NCBI GenBank assembly: GCA_025358725.1
Contig: JANYIT010000207.1
Coordinates: forward strand, 1-32,393
Source: Chamaesiphon sp. GL140_3_metabinner_129_sub
GTDB taxonomy: Bacteria; Cyanobacteriota; Cyanobacteriia; Cyanobacteriales; Chamaesiphonaceae
Reading direction: 5' to 3'
Length of the DNA stretch: 32,393 nt
Part shown: positions 11,806 to 20,223 of the stretch, piece by piece
How positions within the stretch are numbered: position 1 is the first letter of the stretch
How the letters are laid out: each line of letters begins with the position of its first letter
Position numbers and translations under genes: made by a program
Notes under the pieces: model-generated
What the model was told of the DNA's origin: nothing
Seen by the model: the letters and a program-made list of their open reading frames with translations, nothing else
Databases searched by the model: none

Positions 11806-12891
11806 TTACTTCTTGGGGGAGTCTGTGAATCCTGGACGATCTAACAAACTCCGGTCAGTCGGGCTATTATTGCCTGGAGACATCTGGTTGCGTGGGGGTC
11901 TCTGGCTACCTGGAGACATCTGGCTGCGAGGCGTTCCTCTAATCGCCCGGACATCACTTCTTTTGTATGTACCACGCATACAACCAATGGTATAGGGAAA
12001 GTCCCAAGTTGCATGGTAATGATACATACTTACGTTTTTACCATTCCAATCAATGTTGTGACTATGCCCATGACATTGGTCTAGATCGGCACTTGCGAGG
12101 ATCTTACCACCGCTGCCATGCCGACCATAAATTCCAAAACCATCGAGACTATAACCCATAATTTCTGAGTGACCATCGCGCGTAGTCTTGTCAGGGAGAC
12201 AGGTACTGATGCTGTGATAATGATAAACTCCAGACGGTTCGGGATGTCCTTGGCAGGAGTCTTGGACTTCGTGAGCTAAAGCATCTCGACCTGGGTCGTC
12301 AAGCGCATTGAATAATACCGCACCTGTATTGAGTATCCCAATTGCGCCTGGTGTACAAGTAGCTTCTGCGGCTAAAATTGGATTGATTGGTAGCTCAACC
12401 AGCATTTTTTGGGCAGTGATACTATTTGGATTAGTATCATATTTATAAGCCTCTGCACTATTTTTGGGGTCAATCGGGTAGATCCCTGTGGGGTGATTGG
12501 GGAGGTCATTGGTGCTAAAGACTCGTTTGTCGTCTTTGACGGTCATTTTAAAGCGTTGTGGCCATGTCACGATACCATTAACCATCGCTTTGGCTGTCAA
12601 ATCATAAGTACCATCGCCCTTGATCCAGGTACCTTTGCGGGAGGCACCTCTACCATTTGCATTGACTCGACAGGGCCAAATCCAGCCGACTTTGGGACTG
12701 CTGGACAGTTTCCCGTCACCAATGGGCAAATGCTTGAGATTCATCGACCCAGATGGCATTTTGCTCAAGGGCAAATCGCTGTGATATACATTTGCAATGC
12801 TGGGGATATTAATTAAGCTCCCGCCCAGAAAGTTCACTGTGGCAATTAAGATCAATACCGCAACCGCCAGTTGAATGAAACGCCTCTTCAT
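11806..12891 (-). CDS. YHYH-domain protein, exported or membrane-anchored
   Basis: The 361-aa protein has an N-terminal hydrophobic segment (residues about 7-27) acting as a signal or anchor. Two copies of the family signature are visible: GVYHYHSISTC (YHYH at 223-226) and MYHYHATWDFPYTIGCMRG (290-293), with conserved DGFGIYGRHG between them and several Cys/His pairs (CQGHPEPSG, CHGHSHNIDW). The family's biochemical role is not established. The His/Cys density suggests metal binding (inference). The C-terminal 45 residues are low complexity with MSPGSQRPPRNQ / MSPG repeated at a 36-bp period. It lies between the adaptor gene and the ATPase gene, the position where a permease would be expected, with a possible attenuator hairpin upstream. 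Confidence 0.8.
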   Translation of the reverse strand: MKRRFIQLAVAVLILIATVNFLGGSLINIPSIANVYHSDLPLSKMPSGSMNLKHLPIGDGKLSSSPKVGWIWPCRVNANGRGASRKGTWIKGDGTYDLTAKAMVNGIVTWPQRFKMTVKDDKRVFSTNDLPNHPTGIYPIDPKNSAEAYKYDTNPNSITAQKMLVELPINPILAAEATCTPGAIGILNTGAVLFNALDDPGRDALAHEVQDSCQGHPEPSGVYHYHSISTCLPDKTTRDGHSEIMGYSLDGFGIYGRHGSGGKILASADLDQCHGHSHNIDWNGKNVSMYHYHATWDFPYTIGCMRGTYKRSDVRAIRGTPRSQMSPGSQRPPRNQMSPGNNSPTDRSLLDRPGFTDSPKK

Positions 12892-12945
12892 ATCCTAGTT
12901 CTACCTTGAGTAAGCTCGCCACACGCCAAAAAATTAAAGCCGAGT

Positions 12946-12978
12946 ATCCTCAGCACAGCACCGACAAGTGCTGAGGAT
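12946..12978 (-). terminator. Hairpin between adaptor and YHYH genes
   Basis: A perfect 11-bp stem ATCCTCAGCAC / GTGCTGAGGAT with an 11-nt loop lies 17 nt after the adaptor stop codon. On the minus strand it is followed by a loose T-rich stretch (CGGCTTTAATTTTTTGG), so it may be a leaky terminator or mRNA-stabilising stem inside the operon. Confidence 0.55.
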
Positions 12979-12995
12979 CGTGTTTGTCTTGAGAT

Positions 12996-14594
12996 TTAGC
13001 CTGGAGGCCCACCGCCACCGCCTGGAGGCCCACTGCCCCCACCACCACCAGCACCTGGAGGCCCACCACCACCAGCACCGGGTGGCGGCCCTTTTGGTTG
13101 TTCGTCAGAACCACCAAATAAACTTTTCCACGAAAACCCGGATGGTGGTGGTTGGGTTGAGGGATTATTAACTAATATGTGTTCTGAACCATCCAGTCCA
13201 GTTTTAACTTCTGTCCGATTGTCGATCGTCACACCAGTAGTAATCGGGACGAATCTAGGTGGTTGATTAGGCGCACCAGTAAATACGCCTGTTTGATTTT
13301 TTTGACGGGTAATCGCGATCGTCGGGACTGTAATTACATTCTCCAATTTACCAACTTGGAATTCTGCGGAAATGTTCATTCCGGCTTTGAGTTCTTCGGC
13401 AGCATTTCCTTCGAGTGAAACCTTCACACCAAAACTGGTGACATTTTGTTCTACAGTCGATCGATTGGCGATTTGGGTGACTTTGCCCCGATAAGTTTTG
13501 GTAGGGTTGGCATCTGCTTTAATGGTGACTTCTTGCCCAACCTTCATTTTCGCAATATTTTTTTCAGCGACATTACAAACTGCTCGATTGGCAGAAACGA
13601 TCGATAGAATTGAGGAGGAAGTTGCTGAAGAAACGGAACTACCTGATGTCGTCGGCGTTACAAATGCACCTGGATCGGCATACTTAAAAGAGACGATCCC
13701 AGTAAAAGGAGCTTTGATAATCGTATCTTCCATCTGAGTCATCACATTTTGCAGTGAGCCACGCGCCGACATCACCGTAGCCCGAGCTTTTTCAATTTCT
13801 TCTGGTCGCGATCCTGCTTTTAATAAAGATAATGTTTGCTGTTGAGTTCTAATTCCAGCTTTGGCTTGGAGGATCTCTTCTTTTCTAGTTCCCTCTTGGA
13901 TCAACGATAATTTTTCTTGTGCTGCAACTACATTAGCTTTGGCACTATCGCGAATAGATAGTTTTTCATTCAGAGCTTGTAATGAAATTGCGCCTTGAGT
14001 TAAGAGCATTTGATTGCGACGAAATTCATCCTCCGCTTTTTTAGAAATCGCCACAGCACTGTCTAGTTGAGCCTTAGCTTGACCGATATCTTGAGGACGA
14101 TTACCAGCTACTAACTTGTTCAGGTTTACCTGGAGTTCTTCCAGGGCAGATTGTGCGCGGGCAATTTCTTGGGGTCTACTGCCAGAGATTAGTTGACGAA
14201 GATTTGCCTCAGATTCTGCTAATTTTCCTTTTGCTTCAATCAATTGGCCTTGGATGTTGGCATTGTCCATTGTGGCAATTACTTGCCCTTGGGTGACTTT
14301 ATCACCTTGATCGACCATCAGTTCTTTGAGAATTCCAGATGTTTTCGGACTGACATTTACGACCTTAATTGGCTCAACTGTGCCATTTGCTGAGACAGTA
14401 ATTGGTAAATTAGCCCGCTCTGCGGAGACTGGAACTGGTCGTTGTTGGTCTGTTTCTTTCGATCCAGAAAACTGGTTGTAAACGATCCAACCACCGCTCA
14501 GAATTAAAAATAAGCTGCCTAGCCCAAAACCCCAGCTAACGATCGACTGTTTACTGATATTTTTGAATGGAGATATATCTGACATAATTGGCAC
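12996..14594 (-). CDS. HlyD/MacA-type membrane fusion (periplasmic adaptor) protein
   Basis: The 532-aa adaptor belongs to a tripartite exporter. Residues about 20-40 form one N-terminal membrane anchor. A lipoyl half-motif (VSANGTVEPIKVVNVSPKTSGILKEL) precedes a long alpha-helical coiled-coil hairpin with internal repeats (SGSRPQEIARAQ, AGNRPQDIGQAK, AGSRPEEIEKAR). The second lipoyl half (IKAPFTGIVSFKYADPGAFV) and beta-barrel (AVCNVAEKNIAKMKVGQEVTI) follow, then the membrane-proximal domain (VPTIAI). After residue about 490 is an unusual Gly/Pro tail (repeated PPGAGGGG blocks) not found in ordinary MacA. Met4 is an alternative start. It heads the adaptor-YHYH-ATPase group. The partner permease is not visible. 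Confidence 0.9.
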   Translation of the reverse strand: MPIMSDISPFKNISKQSIVSWGFGLGSLFLILSGGWIVYNQFSGSKETDQQRPVPVSAERANLPITVSANGTVEPIKVVNVSPKTSGILKELMVDQGDKVTQGQVIATMDNANIQGQLIEAKGKLAESEANLRQLISGSRPQEIARAQSALEELQVNLNKLVAGNRPQDIGQAKAQLDSAVAISKKAEDEFRRNQMLLTQGAISLQALNEKLSIRDSAKANVVAAQEKLSLIQEGTRKEEILQAKAGIRTQQQTLSLLKAGSRPEEIEKARATVMSARGSLQNVMTQMEDTIIKAPFTGIVSFKYADPGAFVTPTTSGSSVSSATSSSILSIVSANRAVCNVAEKNIAKMKVGQEVTIKADANPTKTYRGKVTQIANRSTVEQNVTSFGVKVSLEGNAAEELKAGMNISAEFQVGKLENVITVPTIAITRQKNQTGVFTGAPNQPPRFVPITTGVTIDNRTEVKTGLDGSEHILVNNPSTQPPPSGFSWKSLFGGSDEQPKGPPPGAGGGGPPGAGGGGGSGPPGGGGGPPG

Positions 14595-14760
14595 TGTGTA
14601 AGAAGTGATTCGGCGATCAGAGCACTGACGAATCGATAGTCGAAGTAAGCAAGAGCTGGTTTGAAATTCTGGACATGTAGTAACCGCAAGTAAATAAACC
14701 TCTAGCTGGAAAACATTGATGTGTCTAGATGAGTGATACTTCCCAAATGAATTAAGGATG

Positions 14761-14781
14761 CCTACTAATGCTATTAGTAGG
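14761..14781. other. Short perfect hairpin between exporter and adaptor genes
   Basis: CCTACTAAT-GCT-ATTAGTAGG forms a 9-bp stem with a 3-nt loop, 27 nt after the exporter stop on the minus strand. No T-run follows, so termination is doubtful. RNA processing or mRNA-end stabilisation is possible. Confidence 0.4.
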
Positions 14782-14807
14782 CCAATCTTGATCGTGGCAA
14801 GCGTGAG

Positions 14808-16745
14808 TTATGCTTGAGCAACACGATCAAATTCAATTTTGCCATAATCAAGCTTGATCACATGATCGGCCAGATGGAAGTATCGATCGTCATGAGTGAT
14901 GACGATGACTATTTTATTTTCCTGCTTTAAGTTGAGTAACATCTCCTTATAGAATAGTTCCCGAAATTTAGGCTCTTGATCGGATGCCCATTCATCAAAC
15001 ACATAAATTGGCCGATCTTCCAGATAAGTTTCTAGTAGTGCTAGACGTTTGCGTTGACCTTGTGACAGGTTGGTAGTCGATAGCACACCATCCTTGACAC
15101 TTACTTTGTGCGATAACTGAAGTTGTCGGAGGTAGCCGTTTACTTCTTGGTCGAGCGTATCACGCTCGAATCCTAGATAACTATCAAATAGGTAAAAGTC
15201 CGAAAATACCGCAGAAAAATGTTGACGATACCACTCGACATTATCGTCAGTAACGGGTTTTCCATTTAGCTCGATCGATCCTGATTGGGGAAGATATAAG
15301 CCGGTAATTAGTTTGGCTAAAGTTGATTTACCACTACCATTACCACCAATAATAAATAGCAATTCACCTGGTTGCAAAGATAGATTAATCGGGCCGAGCA
15401 TAAATCCATTTTCATCTGGTCTAGGCGGTGGCATAAATGAACCTGAACCAGTTCTACCCGGCTGATTGGGTAAACCTCTCTGTTCTTGCGGTGAAGAGCC
15501 AGGTCGGGCATTTGCAGTTAGACCTTCAGGATGAGCTGGTGGATGTCCATTTTCGCCAAATCCTTCTGGATGAGCTGGTGGATGTCCATTTTCGCCAAAC
15601 CCTTCAGGATGAGCTGGTGGATGTCCATTTTCGCCAAATCCTTCTGGATGAGCTGGTGGATGTCCATTTTCGCCAAACCCTTCAGGATGGGCTGGCGGAT
15701 GTCCATTTTTACCAAATCCTTCTGGAGGAAGTTCTGGTAATTCAGGTTGATATGTATAGACAACATCTTTGAATTCCAGCTTACAAGATGGACTCACCTT
15801 CAAGGGAATTGTTTCAGATTCACCAAGGCTCATCAAAGACAGTTCCATGCGTTCGATCTTTCTGAGCGAGATATTTCCACGCACTAACTCAGGAATTTTA
15901 CTTAAAAGATTTTGCATCGGCAATGCCAAGAATGTCCCGATCAAAACATAAGTTGCTAATGTGCCGGGTTGGAATGCTAAAAAGAAAGGCAATCCAAATA
16001 GAATAAAGCCCATACTGGCAAACTGAGACATTTGACCAAAACCATTGGCGACAGCAAAACTCTTCATCGCCTTGGTATTCAAACTACGCAGTTTCGATAC
16101 AGTTCCTTTGAGGTCTTTTTCAAGAAATGCTGCTCTCTTCGATCGATTGAGTTTGAGTTCTTTAGTTCCATTCATCATGGCTCGATAATGCTTGAAGAGA
16201 GTGTCTTCTTCTTCACGAGAACTAAAGAATAATATTTGTGCTTTGTTCAAGATCGCCTGAACAAACAACATTGTTACAACACTAGAAACAACCGTAAGTG
16301 TAAACAGTTCGGGAGATAAAAGTGCAAAGAAAACAAAGCAGCCAACTACTGTCGCAAAATCAGTACACAACCCTGGTACTGACGATACAGCATGAGTTAG
16401 GTTGCGAACATCTTCTGTCAATGTAACAATCAGTCTATTTTCTTTTAGTCTTTCTAAATGTTCTAGTGGTGAAGATAAAATATTTTGGCTTAACTTTAAT
16501 CGCAGCGAATAGATGGCATTCTGCGACAGGAAAATCAGCATATATTGAGAGACTATACTTGTAGCTATAATAAAAACAGCTACTACAGCAAAGAATAGTA
16601 AATCATTTGGCGTACGACCTTCCCGAACAGCCCTATTAATTAAGGAAATCATCAGCGCATTACCACCACCACTGACTAAGCCAGCGATGACAGCAATGGC
16701 CATCTGTTTCCAAGATATTTCTAATAGAAATTTAATAATTTCCAT
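14808..16745 (-). CDS. PvdE/SyrD-type (cyclic-peptide exporter family) ABC transporter with a repeat insertion
   Basis: A fused half-transporter of 645 aa. The membrane domain (about residues 1-310) has six hydrophobic segments and the 'LRLKLSQNILSSPLEHLER' coupling region. The nucleotide-binding domain has Walker A GGNGSGKST (near 465), signature NLSQGQRKRLAL, Walker B IYVFDEWASDQ and H-loop ITHDD. The SQGQRKR and DEWASDQ forms are typical of the PvdE/SyrD siderophore and lipopeptide exporter family (TIGR01194). Between the first NBD strand (FKDVVYTYQ) and the second strand lies an insert of about 110 residues: five 13-aa units PEGFGENGHPPAH plus a Pro/Gly-rich tail. Typical members are about 550 aa, so the insert explains the extra length. 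It starts 56 bp after the type III PKS gene, probably one operon. The substrate is unknown. Export of the PKS product is an inference. Confidence 0.88.
   Translation of the reverse strand: MEIIKFLLEISWKQMAIAVIAGLVSGGGNALMISLINRAVREGRTPNDLLFFAVVAVFIIATSIVSQYMLIFLSQNAIYSLRLKLSQNILSSPLEHLERLKENRLIVTLTEDVRNLTHAVSSVPGLCTDFATVVGCFVFFALLSPELFTLTVVSSVVTMLFVQAILNKAQILFFSSREEEDTLFKHYRAMMNGTKELKLNRSKRAAFLEKDLKGTVSKLRSLNTKAMKSFAVANGFGQMSQFASMGFILFGLPFFLAFQPGTLATYVLIGTFLALPMQNLLSKIPELVRGNISLRKIERMELSLMSLGESETIPLKVSPSCKLEFKDVVYTYQPELPELPPEGFGKNGHPPAHPEGFGENGHPPAHPEGFGENGHPPAHPEGFGENGHPPAHPEGFGENGHPPAHPEGLTANARPGSSPQEQRGLPNQPGRTGSGSFMPPPRPDENGFMLGPINLSLQPGELLFIIGGNGSGKSTLAKLITGLYLPQSGSIELNGKPVTDDNVEWYRQHFSAVFSDFYLFDSYLGFERDTLDQEVNGYLRQLQLSHKVSVKDGVLSTTNLSQGQRKRLALLETYLEDRPIYVFDEWASDQEPKFRELFYKEMLLNLKQENKIVIVITHDDRYFHLADHVIKLDYGKIEFDRVAQA
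15523..15727. repeat. 39-bp tandem repeat, five full copies plus a partial one
   Basis: Units start at 15523, 15562, 15601, 15640 and 15679, with a short sixth piece from 15718. Units 1, 3 and 5 begin CCTTCAGG and end AAAT. Units 2 and 4 begin CCTTCTGG and end AAAC, so the array grew by duplication of a 78-bp dimer. Unit 5 is the most diverged. The period is a multiple of three, keeping the exporter frame open and creating long open shadow frames on both strands. Confidence 0.95.
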
Positions 16746-16801
16746 AAAATTGCAATTTTTCTGAAGATAATAAAGTGAATGTCTTGCTGGTATCAGTTGC
16801 T

Positions 16802-17971
16802 CTAAATCTTCTCAAACAGAATTCCTTCAATCCCAACCCCTGGAGAAAAAGAAAATGCAATTCCATTTACAGGTGGAGGGTTCTCGATCGAGTTATCTCC
16901 CCTACCAGCTACTGTACCTTGACTACTTGAATGCTCATTCAGTCTCAACATCATTCGCTCCATCACAAACAAAATCGAACAACTTAGCATATTGCCATAT
17001 TGACGGAGAATCTCCCAACTATCTGCGACTTGCTCGTCATTTAAGCCCAATGAAAGCTGCGATCTTTCAATAATTCGTGTCCCACCAGGATGAATTGCCC
17101 ATAGATCGATATTCTCTTTAGTCAGTTGATGGCTAGCTAGAAAATCCTTGACGATTGGTCCTACATCAGACTGAATATAATCAGGTAATTGGCGAGAAAG
17201 TAGGCAAGTAATACCATTATCTTTAACACCTAAAGTAATACCATCTTCAGTGTTTTTTGCTAGGTAACTAAAGTTATCTCTAATTACAAATTTGCCTCGT
17301 CCGATCAATTTATCTTCGACATCAGCTCCGATCACCGCAGCAGCACACCCATCCCCAAAAATGCTATGGATGATAATGTCATTAAGATTGTCATTAAATA
17401 CTGCATTAACAGAACTCAACTCTAAACAAACAATTAGAGCTTTACTTTCAGGATTGGCCCGCACATGATCGCTACAAACTCTCAATCCAGTCATGGCAGC
17501 AGCACATCCCATAAAGTTAATCGGAATGCGCGCGATATTTCGTTTGAGACCCAAACTGTCAATCAGTTTAGTATCGATTCCAGGCGCAATAAAGCCAGTA
17601 CTAGTCACAAAAACAATCAGACCAATTTGATCTTCAATCTTGCCTTCCTGTGGATCTGTAGCGGCAAACAAAGCCTTGCTAGCAACCTCATTGGCGAGCG
17701 AAAATGCATATTCTTCATACATTTGCATCCGCTTCTCGATCGTGTTTTTTTCTTGACTAAAGGCAACCGTCTCCTCTGTGAGCAAGTTGATCGCCAGATG
17801 TCTGGTATGAATTCGGGTATTTTCATAAATCTTTTCGATTCGATGCTTATTGCGTTCCAAACAACTAAGACTAGCTAAAAATTTAGCAGCATCAGATTGC
17901 AGTAATACGTTGTTCGGTGTGCCAGTAGCAAAACCTTCAATGACAGGTAAGAATGGGCTAGAACTAGTCAT
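16802..17971 (-). CDS. Type III polyketide synthase (chalcone/stilbene synthase superfamily)
   Basis: A homodimeric-type ketosynthase that extends a CoA or ACP starter with malonyl-CoA. The catalytic triad is intact: Cys156 in NFMGCAAAMTGLR, His294 in WAIHPGGTRI and Asn327 in YGNMLSCS. The FGDGCAAAVIG segment and the C-terminal GFSPGP-equivalent loop (FSPGVGIEGI) are present. At 389 aa the length is right. About 20 residues near 345-367 (SSSQGTVAGRGDNSIENPPP) form a flexible Gly/Ser/Pro-rich insertion before the last strands. Bacterial members make alkylpyrones, alkylresorcinols or tetrahydroxynaphthalene, and the product here cannot be read from sequence. It lies between a cytochrome b5-desaturase gene (221 bp upstream) and the exporter gene (56 bp downstream), which suggests a lipid-like polyketide that is desaturated or hydroxylated and exported. 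Confidence 0.92.
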   Translation of the reverse strand: MTSSSPFLPVIEGFATGTPNNVLLQSDAAKFLASLSCLERNKHRIEKIYENTRIHTRHLAINLLTEETVAFSQEKNTIEKRMQMYEEYAFSLANEVASKALFAATDPQEGKIEDQIGLIVFVTSTGFIAPGIDTKLIDSLGLKRNIARIPINFMGCAAAMTGLRVCSDHVRANPESKALIVCLELSSVNAVFNDNLNDIIIHSIFGDGCAAAVIGADVEDKLIGRGKFVIRDNFSYLAKNTEDGITLGVKDNGITCLLSRQLPDYIQSDVGPIVKDFLASHQLTKENIDLWAIHPGGTRIIERSQLSLGLNDEQVADSWEILRQYGNMLSCSILFVMERMMLRLNEHSSSQGTVAGRGDNSIENPPPVNGIAFSFSPGVGIEGILFEKI

Positions 17972-18192
17972 GGCTTAATCCAAATAGGTTAATGTTAATA
18001 GTAATTTTGCTAATGATTAGCCATTTTAATCCTATAACTTAGTAGTTTCCGATCCTAAAAGTAGCTAATATTTGGACTGTTAGATGAGGAATACACTCCC
18101 TCTGTAGGACTATGCTAAAAGTCATGAGAACTCTTAATTCTCCATTGAGAGTCCAGAGGAAGTGTACATAATTATCTGACAATTACCAATGA

Positions 18193-19887
18193 TTAGATCG
18201 AACCGATTCCAATCCAACCTGAGATCACGTATTGCATCGTTATCTGTAACGCACGAGGATGAAAATGTTCTTTGAAGAAACCATAATTCTCTCGTTGTGC
18301 CATTCTTGATGGATTACCCAAGTAATATTTCATTAAAATTGGTAATCGATCGACAAAGAAGTTCTGTGAATCTGCCCACTCGACATCAAATTTTGCAGAT
18401 TCCTCTCTCACAATATCTTCACTAATAATATTGGCAAAACCACTTTTTTGTTGTGGCAATACATGATGCACCCGATGGGGTCCCAAACCTGCGGTCAGGA
18501 AGCTATCAATATATTTATTGCCAATCATCGTTAGATCGTAAGAATTCTGAAGCTGAAAGACAGCCCAATCAGGAGCTTTTTCTACCCCGGCATCAGCATC
18601 ATGATCTGCCTGTGGTACTGTTTCCAGCTTTGGTAAATCTGTTTCAAAATCATGACTAGCAACAATCATGAAAGTACTAATCCAGACAGTAACAAAGAAC
18701 TGTGCAAACCAGGCCAGGAATTCACCTCGAACTGCGAATAAAATCAGTTCCCCCAATAGCAATGCATGAATGCCAAAACTACCGATAAAATGAGGCAAAG
18801 CTAGTCTCCAAGAACCATACATGTCTGAGACACCAGTTCTAGCTGCCATAAATACTAGTTCGACAATTCGAGCAAACATCCCTGTGGAGATATGCCCAAT
18901 TTTCTGAGCGGTATGCACCGGAATTCGATAAAACCGTGGAACTTCCAGCATGAATGTAAACACATTCTTCTTGATATCAACCTCTGTTTGGGTAAAAGGA
19001 TGATGCAGTAATGTATGACCATCAGTGACCACTAATGCCAGTGGGACATAGTTAATATCAAAAACGTTGGCAATTGCTTTATTCAGGCCGACTTGAGGTC
19101 GATGAATCAAATAATGTCCGACTCCTGCGAGAGAAATTCTGAACATCGACATTAAGACTACAAACAGATATATTGGCATATACTGTTGGTAATCTAAATA
19201 CAACCACTGAACCGCAAAATATAGTATCAAAATCATGATACTTACGGCATTAAAGAGAGAATCCATTTTAGCAACTTTTTGCTTGAAGTCTTTCTCGTAT
19301 ACTCTGTCTTTTATTTTAAAGAGTAGCTGATCTTTATTTCTGAAGTCATATCTCGGTGTATCTCTCCAACCATTAAAATCTTGTTTGAATAGAAATGGTG
19401 GGGCGTTATATTTAGGATGAATATGCTCTGGTCTTGCCGATTTACCTAGAGAATATTTCTCAATAATTTTTTTTACTTTCGCAGGATTGGGATGAAAGAT
19501 ATTCACAATTGTGGTGATATCTCTGTTTTTGGTGCGCCCAATAAAGAATTGTCCACCTGGATGCTTAGCAATAAATGGGGTCAAATCATAAGCTTCGCCA
19601 TCGTAAATCCACACGTTTGGCAACGGTTCGCCATCGACAGGATGAGGTGGTGGCTCTGTCTTGTCATCGTCTAGTGGACGAATTAATGGAATCATCCCCG
19701 TCTGATTTCGAGGCACCTGATTAGAAGGAGGTGCTTCTACAGTTGGTGGCGTTTCTACTCCACTCAACATTTCGGCAGGCTGACTAGTTTCGTCCGATTT
19801 ATTTTGTGGTGTTGTTTCGGCTGGGTTGGTTAACAATATTACTCCATCTATATTGTTAGCAGCATTTGGTTCATTGCTTGAACTCAT
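18193..19887 (-). CDS. Cytochrome b5-fatty acid desaturase fusion
   Basis: The 564-aa protein has three parts. Residues 1-85 are a disordered Pro/Thr/Asn-rich tail. Residues about 88-150 are a cytochrome b5 domain with heme-ligand motif HPGG (109-112) and a second likely ligand His132. The rest is a membrane di-iron desaturase/hydroxylase with three His boxes: HYLIH (258-262), HTLLHH (291-296) and HRVHH (471-475), plus SHDFETD near 411-417. Fused b5-desaturases are often front-end desaturases, whose third box starts with Gln (QxxHH). Here it starts with His, so the regiochemistry should not be assumed. The b5 domain would supply electrons in cis. It is the likely tailoring enzyme for the type III PKS product or its fatty acyl starter. 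All key ligands are intact. Confidence 0.88.
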   Translation of the reverse strand: MSSSNEPNAANNIDGVILLTNPAETTPQNKSDETSQPAEMLSGVETPPTVEAPPSNQVPRNQTGMIPLIRPLDDDKTEPPPHPVDGEPLPNVWIYDGEAYDLTPFIAKHPGGQFFIGRTKNRDITTIVNIFHPNPAKVKKIIEKYSLGKSARPEHIHPKYNAPPFLFKQDFNGWRDTPRYDFRNKDQLLFKIKDRVYEKDFKQKVAKMDSLFNAVSIMILILYFAVQWLYLDYQQYMPIYLFVVLMSMFRISLAGVGHYLIHRPQVGLNKAIANVFDINYVPLALVVTDGHTLLHHPFTQTEVDIKKNVFTFMLEVPRFYRIPVHTAQKIGHISTGMFARIVELVFMAARTGVSDMYGSWRLALPHFIGSFGIHALLLGELILFAVRGEFLAWFAQFFVTVWISTFMIVASHDFETDLPKLETVPQADHDADAGVEKAPDWAVFQLQNSYDLTMIGNKYIDSFLTAGLGPHRVHHVLPQQKSGFANIISEDIVREESAKFDVEWADSQNFFVDRLPILMKYYLGNPSRMAQRENYGFFKEHFHPRALQITMQYVISGWIGIGSI

Positions 19888-20223
19888 ATAATTTCTTTCT
19901 CTCTGTGCTCGTAATGTATTAACACCGCTTTTGTAAAGTTATAAAACTGCCACAAAACCATCGAACGTTTTTCACAGTACATTTGCTGTTCAAATTAAGC
20001 AAAGCTAGTCTTGCGTTCTTTCTACAATTGCTGATCGACAATTTCCCGAAAGTTGTGTAATTTAATCTGGATCAGAACTAGGCACTGGGTTTCGATCGAC
20101 AGATCGATTACCTGAAGGCTGCTACTATTTCAATCTAGTATTAAGATACCCAGAAATTAATTAGTAGCAACATTGTAAAACTAGATCTCCAGTGCCACTA
20201 CAGTCAGTGCCAGATACTACGCG
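19888..20223. other. Intergenic region upstream of the desaturase gene
   Basis: About 336 nt, A/T-rich, expected to hold the minus-strand promoter for the desaturase gene. No ORF, repeat or strong hairpin was recognised. Two CGATCGA-type hexamer clusters lie near 20095-20107. Confidence 0.4.

Noticed and set aside
12409-12816. 135-aa ORF antisense to the YHYH gene
   Set aside because: The YHYH frame carries the family signatures twice.
15437-15772. Repeat-containing ORFs (111, 82 and 69 aa) over the exporter
   Set aside because: They are shadow frames kept open by the 39-bp tandem repeat. The exporter frame carries all ABC motifs.
17465-17878. 137-aa ORF antisense to the type III PKS
   Set aside because: The PKS frame shows a complete catalytic triad. 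The antisense protein has no recognisable pattern.
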